From positions 20,599,289 to 20,663,288 of the forward strand of contig NC_045146.1 of the NCBI RefSeq assembly GCF_008831285.2: a DNA stretch of 64,000 bases. Reading direction: 5' to 3'. Below the pieces are notes generated by a model. It searched no databases, had not been told where the DNA came from, and worked only from the letters and a program-made list of their open reading frames with translations. Origin of the DNA: Nymphaea colorata (Eukaryota > Streptophyta > Magnoliopsida > Nymphaeales > Nymphaeaceae). Positions 35,348 to 47,485 of the stretch are shown piece after piece; the first letter of the stretch is position 1; every line of letters starts with the position of its first letter. Both the position numbers and the translations under genes were made by a program.

Positions 35348-36694
35348 GGATACGCACAGTACCACTAGAAAGAAACAATTAAGTACTATCGGTTTTAGGT
35401 TCTGTAACACGAGACTAATGAAGCTATACTGACAAAATCTGCCAATAATGTCTTGATATTGTTACTATTCTATCATGCAAATTTCATTTATTTGCTTAAT
35501 AAACGTTTTTACTTTCACCCTCTTTACCAAGTCGTTCACAAAATTCTCTTTTGTAGAAATCATGGGGTTTATTTTTTGTCATCAACAAGGGGAAGCAGAG
35601 ATTGGTCCTACATTGGGCCGGGACTATCATTCACTTAACAAATCAGCGAAATGGTAGGCCAGTGACCCTCAGAATCCCAACGACAAGATCTTAATTTGAG
35701 CATAAACTACACCAATTTAACATCACAAAGCAAAAAAAAAAGAAAAAAACAAACAAACGAGAGGACTTGAACGGACTAAAACATTAGAGGAAGATTGAGA
35801 ACTAATTGGTCGACAAAAGGCATGCAAGTCATTGTTTGCGAAAGCGTGTGCCCCATCAAAACGCTGCTATTTGTGCCAAAAATTAGGAAAATCATACTTC
35901 GCATGAGTTTACATACCCGTCATTCTGCTGCAACTTAATCAGGTCAAAGCGAGAGGAACTTTGTGGAAGCTAACCGTGCTACCACGGTCGCCCATACCTA
36001 TAATACGTTTTTGGCATTGCCATTTTCAATCAATATCAAATCGTCCAAGTGCCTTACTTTTGCTACATGCATAGAACTTTGCTAGTAGAAAAAAATTGGA
36101 ACAAATTATTTCTAAATTATTTTCCATAACATTCTGCCGTATATCAAAAGTGATGTTTTCCACATCTTGACAGGTCTCTTGTGGACAAGAAACTATATGT
36201 ATTTGCCTATGCAGTGTTCCACAGTATTGGCCACTTTCGCTCACATATTGCAAACTGATTCGTTGAATTTGCCAATTCCTCGATTCAATTGAATCGGTTA
36301 TGAATAAGTCAAAATTATTAAAAAAAATTCTTAAGAAAAGGTACAAATCCATAAAAATTAAGTGTTCTAAAAATAGCTAAAAACTGACATGTGGCATATA
36401 TCAATTGGAATACAATAGTGTTTACTCATATGAAGCTTTGCCTACCTTCTATCAAACAGTGCCCCAGTAGGGAGACGACTCAAGCTGTCAAAAAACACAT
36501 CCACTAGCTCAGGGTATAATGTAAAGGATTTGCATTGATTTTTAAGGTGAAACTACGTGGCAATTCGATGAGAGGTTGAAACCACCCCCCTTTCCTTGGG
36601 TTATGTTTGCTACCGTTTGTAGTCTAACTTGGAACTTAGCTCCTATGAGAATCAAGCTGCTGACGAGACTTTCGCCTGACTGATTGCCCAACTT
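35348..36694. other. Intergenic, no gene seen
   Basis: AT-rich sequence with an A-rich purine tract near 35730-35760. The minus-strand frame 36026-36352 shows no domain. Confidence 0.4.
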
Positions 36695-37310
36695 TGTTGA
36701 GTTTCAGATCAATGCTAAGTTACTGGTTCAATAATTATCAGGTCTTGATCAGAACTTCATCCATATATGCCCATGCCGAGAACTCCACATTGCTGGAGAT
36801 CTTGTCTTCCACGAGAACACTAAAAATGTGGAAAGATTGACACTTAATTGGAGATTATATCAAATCTGGTTGGTTTGAAGCAACTTATATTTCCCTCAAC
36901 AACCTAGTGGCAGATATATTCACCAATGACCTAGTGAATGAGCAATCCAAATTTATCAAATCCAGACTAGCATACGAAACATGTATGCACCAGTTTGAAG
37001 GGGAGAATGTCAAGTTTCAGATCTGTGTTGAGTTACTGGATCTATAATTATCAGGTCTTTATCGAAACTTGATCCAAATAAGCCTATACTGAGAAATCAA
37101 GTGGTGCATCCTATAAAAGTTAATTTGCAATAACTAAATTATTTGCTTCTGATTTGTTTTGATTATTTTATACAGAACATTCTAGACTATTCTTTATACC
37201 ACGTATAAGGTCTACTGTCAACGATAGAAGTGATGCATTCTGCCTCTTAATTAGTTTGTGAACACATTCTTCCTACGTATTGTTCTGTTGTTCTTTGCTT
37301 CATTGCATTT
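36695..37310 (+). mobile_element. Ty1/copia deletion derivative with LTR remnants
   Basis: An 88-bp direct repeat at 36695-36782 and 37008-37095 (both with GTTTCAGATC or AGTTTCAGATC, and ATAATTATCAGGTCTT) marks the start of two LTRs beginning TGT. Between them, 36783-37007 encodes the end of a copia RNase H: AGDLVFHENTKNVERL, then after a frameshift IKSGWFEATYISLNNLVADI, then FTNDLVNEQSKFIKSRLAYE. It ends at the purine tract GAAGGGGAGAA just before the second LTR. So the 5' LTR lost its 3' part together with almost the whole interior. The second LTR extends to roughly 37300. One frameshift and a stop show it is inactive. Confidence 0.8.
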
Positions 37311-39485
37311 ACCCTCTATGCTATTCCCGCAGGGGCTTTCAGGAGACAATGTGGAATGCCTGGTTCCAACCGTAGCAACATCAGTAAGTTTAGTATAGTT
37401 TCTTGAATGCTAATTTTGTGACCAAATGTAATGTTTGTAGTTTTTTTCCGACTCCATCCTTTATCAGCAATAGATATATTTATATCCGCTTTGATGAAAT
37501 ATTGGAATTGTTTCCAACACTCATACTCTTTTAAAAAATATCTACCACAATTGTTAATGCATTTACAAATTGTAATTATTTGACAATAATTTATAACACG
37601 CTACATGTAAAACAAAATGAAGTCTTAATTTTTTTAAAAATAATTCTATAAACGATATCAGTCTATGTAACCTTAATATTTATTCTGTCTGTGTACTTTC
37701 TACACTAATATCATCTCTGGTGATAAAGAATAAACTTATCATAATCATGTCACTATAAATGAGTTTATGTTATTTACATAACAAGTATACGTCATTATGG
37801 GACATGCTAGGTATTCTTGACTGATGCTTGCACAGCACACATTGGCCACTTCATCTTTCTCTTTGTTGAATCTTTAACCATTAATATTAATACTGACGAT
37901 GAAAGAAAAAAAGAGCATTTATGGAGTTTTAAACTCATACTACTTAAGATTTAGTTAGACCATGTTTGATAGGCTAGGCCCTCAATGCAGATTTTAAAAC
38001 TATAGATCTGTAGTCAGACCCCTCCTCCCTTGAATCACCAATCTGTGGTTTTTACAAAACAACACAGATTTGAGATCCCGAGTTAAGAAATGTAGGGTTT
38101 GTTTATACTGTGCATTAATGAAATCCACAATTTGCTTACACTATGGATTTAAGATCCATGTCAAATCTCAGACCCAAGGCTATCAAATATAGCTTCACTT
38201 TTTTTTAAAAAAAAAATAAGTCACTTGTCAGTTGGTTCTTTAACCTGTCTCCTTAAGCTCATCATGTCATTTCGTTCAAAGAAAAAGAGGTTTGGTTGAC
38301 GAATCATGCGTGTTCGAAAGAAGATTATGGAGCACTTAAAGTGGGGTGAATTCTCCGGTAACGATAAGGGAGAGATGGATGAGGTAAAACGCCTATAAAT
38401 ATTCGGACCCGATCATAATTGACTAGCTACCATCTGTCTACACATGTCTAACTTATTCCTTCTCCTCTTTTAACTTGTGGACTCGTGCATCTTAGGATCC
38501 ATATCAGCCGGATTATTAAAGTGAAAGGATAATTAACTTGAGCCGATTATAGGGCCCTTCCCCAAAAAATGCTTTTTACCTTACCTGCATTTTAACAAAA
38601 AATAAGTGGGCTTTTCTATTCTTGCAAGTGCTTTTAAATGGAATCGACCGTCTACGGTCTTCATTCTCAAACTTTAGAAGTTTCGAAAATAAATGCATAA
38701 ACGAGATCACTTAGATGAGTCTCAAATTAAAGTTGAAAAAAACATGGCTAGTTTCGCTTGGCTGAGTTAATTAACATTTTCCACTGATCAAATGAAAGGT
38801 CTACATATAATTTCAATATCATATGTGTCATCGTAAGAGAAAAAGCAGATCAATCTTAAACTGGCTAATCATGTAGAATCTGATTTATATGAAAGCAACA
38901 CATGCCTCTGTGCTTTTGTGTTTCAGAAACCTGTTTCCCAGACGCTTCTGCTGTCACCTCTCAAAAGACAGGGAACGCTTGTGCGGTCGGTCAGGGTCTG
39001 ACACGGAACTCCCGTCCTGCATCCTTCCGCACAATGCGCCACGCCAGGGGAAAAGGAAAAGTGCTAATCTTTTGGCTCTACTAAAAGCTTGTCCCTTTGG
39101 GCTTCTTGGATTTATATGTTAGCCAGCGTCATCAATTCATTTCTTTTCTGAATAAGATAAAAGGCGGATACAGTATTTCTTCCATTTCTTAGTGCCACGT
39201 TAGCTATTAAATTTATGAAGCAAGATACGAGTGTGTAATCAGCTGTATAACCAATGTATGGCACAAAAAAAAAAGGTTGCCGCCATGTGTCTGCTAGTTA
39301 TTGGATGGGTAAAATCTAAAAAGTTCATGTCTACAAAGACCAGTAATAATCGTTAATATCAACATAAACCATGGCTAATGTTAATCTAGTGATTTTTTTA
39401 ATTAATAAAATCTTAAAGTTTGACCATTCGACACATTGAACTCCCTGTAGCACACGTACCAGTTTTTGCAACATTAATTTTAGTA
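37311..39485. other. Intergenic, no gene recognised
   Basis: AT-rich sequence. The segment 38928-39085 is GC-richer and bordered by splice-like signals (TGTTTCAG on the left, AAAAG/TGCTAA on the right), but neither frame gives a known domain. Confidence 0.35.
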
Positions 39486-39780
39486 GTAGGGCTGTTCACC
39501 AGTCGATTCGAGCTCGAATTTGGTCAGCTTGACTTATTCAACTCATATATTTCTCAGCTGGAGCACGAATCGATAAACCAAGTCTTGGCTCAAGCTCGAC
39601 TTCTTTAAGCTTATTTATCAATTGCCCATTTGATTTGAAATCTTTCTTTACAAAAAAAAAAAAAAAAAGGTAACTCTATCTCGACCCGTTTGTATCTTAC
39701 AAACAAATCAAACTCAGTGTAGCTTAACCGAGGGAATCCAAGTCGAGCTTGAGTGGGTTCGTCTAATTGTACTAACCTAG
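39486..39780. repeat. Dispersed repeat with GGGCTGTTCACC start
   Basis: GTAGGGCTGTTCACCAGTCG followed by GAGCTCGAATTT and repeated AAGCTCGA-like units, then an A17 tract at 39652-39668 and a mirror part (AAGTCGAGCTTGAGTGGGTT). This architecture is common in dispersed plant repeats with GAGCTCGA motifs. No coding potential. Confidence 0.45.
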
Positions 39781-42700
39781 TTAGTAGCCCATGCTAACTT
39801 TTTTTTTTTGTTTTAGGCACAGAGCTGGACAAGTTTTGATGGGCTTCCACTTGCTGAAGAGGTGGGTGCCAACAGCAACCGCTGATTTGCGCAAATCAGG
39901 GCCCGCCATGGGATTTTCTCGAACAGCCTACAGTATTTTACATATATGCGTGTATCGTTATGGTAAAGCGTGGTTGGAGGGAAGGAAATCTAGTACTTGT
40001 GCAATTTTCAATTCCATTCCAGACGCTTGCCTTTGTTCTTAATTAACTGATAATCAGTGAAGTTTTACAGCGAACTTTAGTTTAATTTGCTGCCTACGGC
40101 CAAGCAAAAGTCTTGGACAACCTGATAGATACTAGGATTACCTGAAATGCAATGTCTTCCCTTTTTCCTTTCTTCTTCACTTCCATTTTCTGGTCTTAAG
40201 TAGTAAATATTTGAGAAACTTTTTCTATTTAGGAGATGATGTGGAATCACTTGCGGCCTTCTCGATTTCCTAGGTCATAATTCAAATAGATCACTAGTTT
40301 TACTTATAAATTGTCAGTTTAAGAGGAAGGAAATCGACATGGCGATGATGATCTCCTTATGTATAAAAACTGAAAACCGCTACCTAAAAGGACTGTGTGT
40401 TGAAAACCATCAGGTTTCTGCAAGTTCGGTTGTTCTTTTACAGTTTACACGTATAAAAGTCAAGAAACTTCTTGCCTATATTTCATATCACGGCCAAAAG
40501 TATAGGTTTGAAATGAAAATTTTTCATTATATATTATACCTGGTGTCTTGAAGCATTTACAAAACTAGCTTTACTCCCAGCTAGCTGTTTCCATATTGAG
40601 CAGATTAAACACGAAATGCAAATGCTTGGAATCTGGAGAGCTATATTAATTAAAGTCCAAAACTAAATCCCAGTACTATAAAAAGCGGTGAAAGAATCAT
40701 CATGAAATGCCATCTGTTGGCAAAGATGGTGAAGCGGACTAAGCCAGGAATAGTTTTAGAGATAGATCATGCACATATATAAATCAGCTAAATTCCAGCG
40801 ACCTAAGCTTCATTGCTTAATTAAAATTGGCCATGACAAAAATCCATCCGCATAACTTCCGTCGCACCTGCTGGTTAACAACGACGACGACAAAAACGAG
40901 AAGAGTTGTTGTGTCGCCGTATTATAAATCACAGCAAATTAAGTCATATTTGACAGCAAAAAGCAAGTGAGGTATTCATTATCATAGCTGTGCGCACCAT
41001 TTGCTACTGTAAATTGAGAAGTTGTGACAGAATTAAAGCTTCTCATCGAAGCCAACCTAGCGTTATATATAGTTAGGCCCGTCGATCGGACGTCCGGGCC
41101 GGATGAGCATGTGAAATAATCATCAAGGAAAACTGGTGCACGCAGCTTTCGGGTCGCTCGCTTGTAGCTGTCCTCGAGCGTCTATTAATCATGCCACCTC
41201 ACCAACCCGCCACCATAGTCTTGTTCTTTGTCAGAATCTGATGCCATGTGCCCAAATCAAGTATTCCTTTGGTCTCTTCTTATTGTTTGTAGAATTTCTT
41301 ATTTTGGGAGCAACATGAGACGTGACGCAAAAGCCCAATGGCGTCCAATCTCCATGGAAGAACCAATGGGAGAGGGACGGGTGATCCCCCCCATCTCTGT
41401 CCGCATTACATCACTTTTACGAGCTAGAGACAAACTGTTCCTCGGCCCGCATCACGTTCCAATTGTCTGTCGGGTGGGGACGGCACGGCGATTATGGATC
41501 CATTATTACGGCCTACGCATGTCCTTTAACCGGCCGAAGATCAGCCTACGACTAATTATCATTATACGCCAAAAGGGTCCCGTCCGGGCACTAGATTGTA
41601 CATACATGTGTATCAATGATGGACAGCAACACCAGCTGCAAACCGTAACATGTTGTTGCCTAAAGAGATGGGAGTTACTACATTTTAAAGGAAGCACATG
41701 AGGTTCAGAACCACATGGCATCTTTCCTGCACGCTGAAAGAACCGATTTGTTTTCGCTCTGCAGTTTGTTTTTCACCTCTCTAGTAACAATCCGTGTGCT
41801 GTTCATGTACCATTCTCTCCATTGTTACGTTCTTGAGCCTGTTGGAGAACAGGGTGCCGGGCAGTGGGATGGGGGGTGCCATGAGAAATGGCGTAAACCT
41901 TGGTGGGTAGCTCGCTAGTACCACAGCGAGTGCATTAAATGGGTTGTTCAGATCCGTCCTAGCACCGCGTACGTGCTTGCTCCTTTGTCTCGGAGTGACC
42001 CTGTCCTGGGCGTTTGGAGAGAGCGATCGAGGGTTGACACGCCTAATTGACGGAACAGTTCACGAACGAGTGGGGACGTAACGCACGGTCATGTCGTTCC
42101 AAAATTTTCCAACTTGTGAGTTAAGCCACCTTCGTTTTCGTTCGACGATTATTGCGGACGGGATGTGACAGTGATACACTGATGCCTGACAGGCTGACAC
42201 AGCTCTCCCTTCTCATGCATATGTGAACAAGTCTTCTTGTCCTCCAAAATTTCCAGCAGCATATCGGCTAGCGTTCTTGGGCAGTTGGCCTTGTGTTGTG
42301 TGTGAAAATTAATATCAAAGAGTCGACAGGGCAACGGTGAACCCGAACCAAAATTTCCGGTCGCCAAGAGGTGAACTGATATATCGAAAGCACGGAACTA
42401 AAATGGCTTTTACACCTGAAGTCGTATTGTTGCGTGTTTCAGCTTCTGTTATCTCGAAATTTTATTAGAATTAAATATACATTTTGTTCCCTTTCCTGAC
42501 AAGCAAAGTCTTGACGGGTTGCAGTCGATTGAAACACCAAGCATTAGATATTAATAGAAGAAGAACCAGGACAGGGTGAAGACAAATTACGATGCATAAT
42601 ACATTAGTTTCCTTCTTAGCTCATCTCTTTCTGCATGATCTTGGGAAACGGCGTGAAGTCCTGTTTCCTACAGTAAACCGGTACACAAAAAAGTTCAGAG

Positions 42701-42985
42701 TAAGACATTGAAAGCCTTCAGAATCCCCGTTGTGGAGATCTGTGGTTTCATCTATTAGTGTGGGTGGCCTTCCACTGCAGAAAACAACACACGCCTGGTT
42801 CTCGATCATAACGGACCGAAGCGCGTATTATTTACGAACACCTGAACGTCGGTCGAACATGATAAAAAGTGTTCGGGATTAAAGGAAGGACGGAAGCGTA
42901 AGCAACGTTCTCGTGCATAGCCCAGAGATTCTTCTTCCGTTTCCTTTGAAAGGATTGGGAGCCACCGGAGATAAGAAAATCAGAG
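39781..42985. other. Intergenic, no gene recognised
   Basis: The plus-strand frame 41228-41701 (157 codons) is the longest here but shows no domain and poor protein character. On the minus strand near 42613-42663, a TGTAG acceptor-like site precedes a short frame KQDFTPFPKIMQKEMS and a stop, which could be a terminal exon or fragment. I cannot link it to a gene. Confidence 0.35.
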
Positions 42986-43024
42986 ATGGAAGCCATTGAT
43001 GATTCTGGTAGCTTTAGCCTAGAC

Positions 43025-43712
43025 CATTGTCACAAAAAAACGCCGTTATTTTATAAAAAACGCGTATTATATGTTAAAAACGTCTTTACCGTATAAAACG
43101 GAAATAAAACGCGTTTTTTTCAAAAAAACGTTTAAAAATAAAAGACGCGTATAAAACGCGTTTTATACCCGTCTTTCAAGTTTTTTAAGACATATGTTTT
43201 TAAAAGAAATGGCACGCGTGTAATATTTGTAAAATAATTGGTTTTTTTGTAACTTGGATGCTCTTTTTAATGGCAAAAACGTCTTTTTAAAGGATGGCAT
43301 GCGTGTAATATTTGTAAACGAATTGGTTTTTTTTTAACTTCGACGCTCCTTTTAATGGCAAAAATGTCTTTTTAAAGGATGGCACGCATGTAAAATTTGT
43401 AAACGAATTGGTTTTTTTAAACTTGAATGCTCCTTTTAATGGCAAAAACGTCTTTTTAAAAGAGAAAGTAGCTTATTAACTTCCCGCCATCTTTATTAAC
43501 TTTAAACTTTATTTTTAATTTAAACTTTATTTTTAATTTTTAAGTTGGCAAATTGTTTCATACCTAAAATTTGTTTCTTATGTAGCTATTTTTCAATGTT
43601 TTTTTAATTTCTCATTTATTTTATTTTTATATAATTGTTAGGATTTTTTTATTTATTTTTTAAAAATTTACCGTTCGTTTTATTCCCGAGATTTGCATCT
43701 TATTTGAGAATG
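43025..43712. mobile_element. Non-autonomous hAT-like transposon, 688 bp
   Basis: The element is flanked by an exact 8-bp direct repeat GCCTAGAC (43017-43024 and 43713-43720), the hAT target size. Its ends are imperfect inverted repeats: CATTGTCACAAA on the left and, read inward, CATTCTCAAATA on the right. The left 150 bp carries at least seven AAACG hexamer-like motifs and several ACGCGT palindromes. Clustered AAACGG motifs are known as transposase-binding sites in the subterminal parts of the hAT element Ac. The middle contains an 85-bp tandem repeat. No transposase frame is present, so movement would need enzyme from elsewhere. Confidence 0.75.
43211..43465. repeat. 85-bp tandem repeat, three copies, inside the hAT-like element
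   Basis: Units start at 43211, 43296 and 43381. Each carries GGCAYGCRTGTAA, TTTGTAAA, AATTGGTTTTTTT, and AATGGCAAAAAYGTCTTTTT. The period is exactly 85 bp for both steps, with few differences, so the duplication is young compared with the surrounding decayed repeats. Confidence 0.9.
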
Positions 43713-43720
43713 GCCTAGAC

Positions 43721-46700
43721 GCTTCCGGTGGATCAGATTCGATCGTAAAAGACATTTTCTTGCACCGCGGCTAAGCATTCTCACCCGGAAATGCTCGATG
43801 CCAAGGAAAGCAGCGATCGCGATGCGGCAGTGATGGAACAAGCCAGTACAGAGAGAATCTTCTTACGCTAAATTATTACGGGCTGTCGTCATCGCCCTCT
43901 AATAGGTCAAGGTACGAACAGCGGTACTCTCCCTTCAGAGGGCGCTGGAATCTTAGGGCGTTTTCTCTTCTGTCGCCAAACGCATGTGGTCCAATCATAT
44001 CTTCGTGTCCTCTACGTCCTCTCAATCGCTCCTCCCACTGGCTTCCTCCAAAGGACGAAATTGGTAGACACGGGGCCAAAAGTTTGTAGATGCGGTGAAA
44101 ATTTTCTGAGTTTTAACCTGTTCTTCTCAAAACCAGTTTTTGTTTTGGCTTGCGGCTTCACGCAATGAACGGGATAAGGGGCCAACAGAAGAGAATAGAA
44201 AAAAAAAAAAAAAGTGCAGTGGTATTAGGTCCAAAATTTTCGTACCTGATGCCTAAAAAACTGGGAACTTTGCAATGTAATGGGCAAAAAGCAAAAGTTC
44301 CAAAAAAAAAAAAAAGTATGAAGATTTGAATTAATTAGACTAGTGGGTTTTTTGGTTTATGGGGAACTTTGTGCCCTTTCAAAACTACAATTTCGATGTG
44401 CAGTAGGGCACTTTTGATGTGTTTAAAAATGTTAGCCAGATGATGCAAAAATATTGGTAACAGAGTATATGTTTCAAAGTCTAATTAACCAAAAAAGCTT
44501 GATGCAGTTATATGAAAAGCAAATCTTAAAAAGAGTCAACACAATTTCCGATGCTCCACAGTCCATGGAAAATCTTTAGAGATTACCAGCCGCGTGTTGT
44601 TTGGACAGACTATGGACCTGCATTGAGATCATGTGAAGCTTGTTCAGTTGCCCATTAATTGCAGGGGTGAAATAAATTTTTTTTTTTGTCATAACAGCTT
44701 TTTAATTGGTCTTGAGCAGTGACTCAGATCTTGTAAGGCTAATCATATAATTGGATTCAAATCTACCCAAATCCAATTCCTAGAAATTTGGATCTAAATT
44801 GTAAAATGAAGATCGTGTCCAAGGACCGTAGTATGCTTTTCATTATGATATATGCCCTCAGTCGTGTTCTGGATCTGGGGGACATTGCCCGCACTTCAAC
44901 CTTCATCCATTTCGTCCTACATGGGACATGGAACGTTGCAGATTGATGCAATGAATTGGTGTCAGCATCCTTCGGATCACCCGATTGATTCATTTGCATG
45001 CATTTACAGTGCCAGGGTACCTTTTTTTACCATCTTGTGCACCCTTTCGTTTCCCCGTTTTGTTTTTCCTTCTGGTAAGGTAAAAACCTGTTTTTTACTG
45101 CGAGAACAAGTCCACTATTGGTTAGAAAGAGAGACGTTGAAATTAATATGCAATGAATGAAGGCCTTCTCGTGCGCTGAGTTTGCACCGTTCCAGCAGTC
45201 ATAGCCATGGCCCGTGCTCAAACTAAAAATTCAGCCACTCTGATCGTGAGATTTTGATTTCAGTCAATATATGACCGGAAGGATTAGGAGTAAATCGATT
45301 TACTTGCTCCAGTTTGACCAAAATGAGGTGAAAATGTGGACTCTTGGAATTTGTGATAAAAGTAGAGTGTCCGGCAAATTAAAGGGTGAGGGGCTCTTTC
45401 ACGATCGTTAGGTATGTAGATGGTTTTCAAAGAAGTAATAATTTCCACCTTTCACCTTCCATTGGATTCTCTTGCACACTCTATTCCAAATACGTCACTG
45501 TACCCACCGGCAATTGCTCAAGTCCTAATGCGACAATGAGAGTCCAAAGACTGACGCAGAGATGTCGTGTGCGGGTGAGATCTTTTCGTTATGACATTGT
45601 GGTATCCGTGAGAGCGAACCAGTTTGAATTTGGGGATTTCGTATATCTACGAAAGTAGAAATTAGGTACTTCAGTCATCCTAGATATATGTATGGTAAAC
45701 TTCAATGGTGATCTTCTCAAATCGCTCAGTTCACTTATAAGGGTAGTTCATTTATCATATGGGTGGTCGAGAGAGAAAAAAAAAAAAAGAAAAAAGTGTT
45801 TACTACTACTATAAAAATGAAAATATCACCATTTTTTTTTTCTTGGGTTTTCTCTCAACCATCTATCTATCACCATGGTGATAAATCAAACCAGCCTCTA
45901 GAGAAAGAGAGAAACAGTTTGGTGGGTTGTCTGTTGCGGGCAAGAAGGGAGTTCTTGGCAGTTAGAAACCCCATAGGAGGAGTCCACCTGGTCACCATAC
46001 CCAATAGGCAGCCAGCTTGGGTTGTCACTAAACCTTTGAATTGGAGTTTGGTTCTGCAAAAATCCGGTCAAGATCCATCAGCATCTTTTGTTCACTACCA
46101 AGGACGCGCATTTTGTGGGGTTAGGACTGGTGGGAGATGCGCGCTTCGTTTCATTCCCCAGAGTGCATCCAAAATTTAGCGGCCGTAAGCAACTGTTTGT
46201 TTGCAGCTAACAGTGTCAAAAAAGCGATGCATCTGACAAGCCAACAGCACCAAAATAATTCTATAAACAAAGAAAGTAGATGGCAGAAAATTGCTCCAAC
46301 GAGTACTTAAATCACGGGTTCCTATTCTAAAGTACTCGAACTGCCTCGATCAGGTAACCGAACATCCCCTCCCCCAAAACTATATTGTTGGAACTGTTTC
46401 AATGCACGTACAACGCGTTTCAGTGAAAATAGAAGAAGTTAAGCATGCATTTTCATAGCGATTGCTACAATTGGGATGCTTTCTGAATAATTAAGTGGCG
46501 AGACAGATGTACGCAATGAAGAGCGAACACGATGAGTAAAATCTTTGTAGAAGAAGTTGAGTATGGAAACTGGATCCGGAGACGAACACTACCCAAGACC
46601 GTGTGCTTCCAAGCCGTGCGAGCCCTGGTCTTCCTCTTTCCTTTCAAATAGGTTCAAACATGTGAATTAATAGTTGAAGAATTGGACGCCCATATGTTCA

Positions 46701-47020
46701 AAAATTTGGAACAATGAGGGGAACACGTGTTCACCACCTGGCTTATATATACGTCGCTTGGCCACTGCTTTCAACAGGTGGAAGCCAACATATATATAGT
46801 GTCGGAGCCCGTGTAAGAGCTATATGAAATCCAATCCTTTTTTCTTCTATCAGCTCTTGTGTTCTCACAAGCACAACGAAAATAAAAGGGAGACAAATTA
46901 AGAAGTTGTTAGCTGGGGCCTTAACAATTCCTAGGATGGAAACACAGGTCAATATGAAATGCAATAATGATAATGACCCATTCTAGTTTCAAAAGTCCTA
47001 ACTTGAGGATCCTAAGTGAC
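43721..47020. other. Intergenic, no gene recognised
   Basis: Includes poly(A) tracts near 44198-44213 and 44300-44315. Frames at 44852-45160, 45386-45658 and 45763-46179 have no known domains; the last begins in a low-complexity lysine run. No RNA gene seen. Confidence 0.35.
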
Positions 47021-47182
47021 TGTTTGGGAAAAGTAACATTATATTATTATATTATTATCTCATGCATCAAACTCAAAAATTGGTTTAGATTAATTAAACA
47101 TTTTAAAAAGTGTTTCAAGTATCTGCTCTACTTTTAGGGGCAAATACATGTAAGAGTAACATATTGTTACTGTTCTTAAACA
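47021..47182. mobile_element. MITE, about 160 bp
   Basis: Ends are inverted repeats: TGTTTGGGAAAAGTAAC at 47021-47037 and, read inward from 47182, TGTTTAAGAACAGTAAC (14 of 17 matching). The interior is AT-rich without coding potential. A related sequence with the shared block TTAAAAAGTGTT lies near 48470-48530, so the family is repeated here. No clear target duplication was found. Confidence 0.55.
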
Positions 47183-47192
47183 ATCGGCAAGG

Positions 47193-47485
47193 AGGTGTTT
47201 TGTTCAAATAGGAATTTATGGACTTCAAGAATTAAAATTCTCGTTTATGATGAAATGGGAATTGCATTGTCAAACAATTCTTTTAATTCCATAATTATAG
47301 GCTCATTTTTCAACCAAAATTCTGGAATTATAATTTCATCCAAGGGATAGAATTATGATTCTAGAATTTTTAGAATCTTTTCGTCCCCCTTTAAGGTATA
47401 TCTCCCGTTTGTTTTAATTCATGTTCTATGAAACACGTAAATTTTAACTCTGAAATCAAAATTCCAGATTATCAAACACAAACAA
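47193..47485. mobile_element. Second MITE-like AT-rich element
   Basis: Left end GGTGTTTTGTTCAAATAGGAATT and, read inward from the right, TGTGTTTGATAATCTGGAATT are similar. The interior has repeated inverted GAATTAAAATTC and GGAATTATAATT pieces. It has no coding potential. The ends are approximate. Confidence 0.35.

Larger units (their letters stand above)
42986..43774 (+). pseudogene. Unidentified short ORF split by a hAT-like insertion
   Basis: An ATG at 42986 opens 13 codons (MEAIDDSGSFSLD) that run exactly to the end of the left target duplication at 43024. Leaving out 43025-43720, the same frame continues from 43721 for 17 codons (ASGGSDSIVKDIFLHRG) to a TAA at 43772-43774. A frame shifted by one continues with protein-like composition to about 43871. 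I recognise no family, and 30 codons is short enough to arise by chance. It may be a gene fragment or first exon. Confidence 0.3.

Noticed and set aside
41228-41701. 157-codon plus-strand frame.
   Set aside because: No domain, weak protein composition and no supporting splice or promoter signals.
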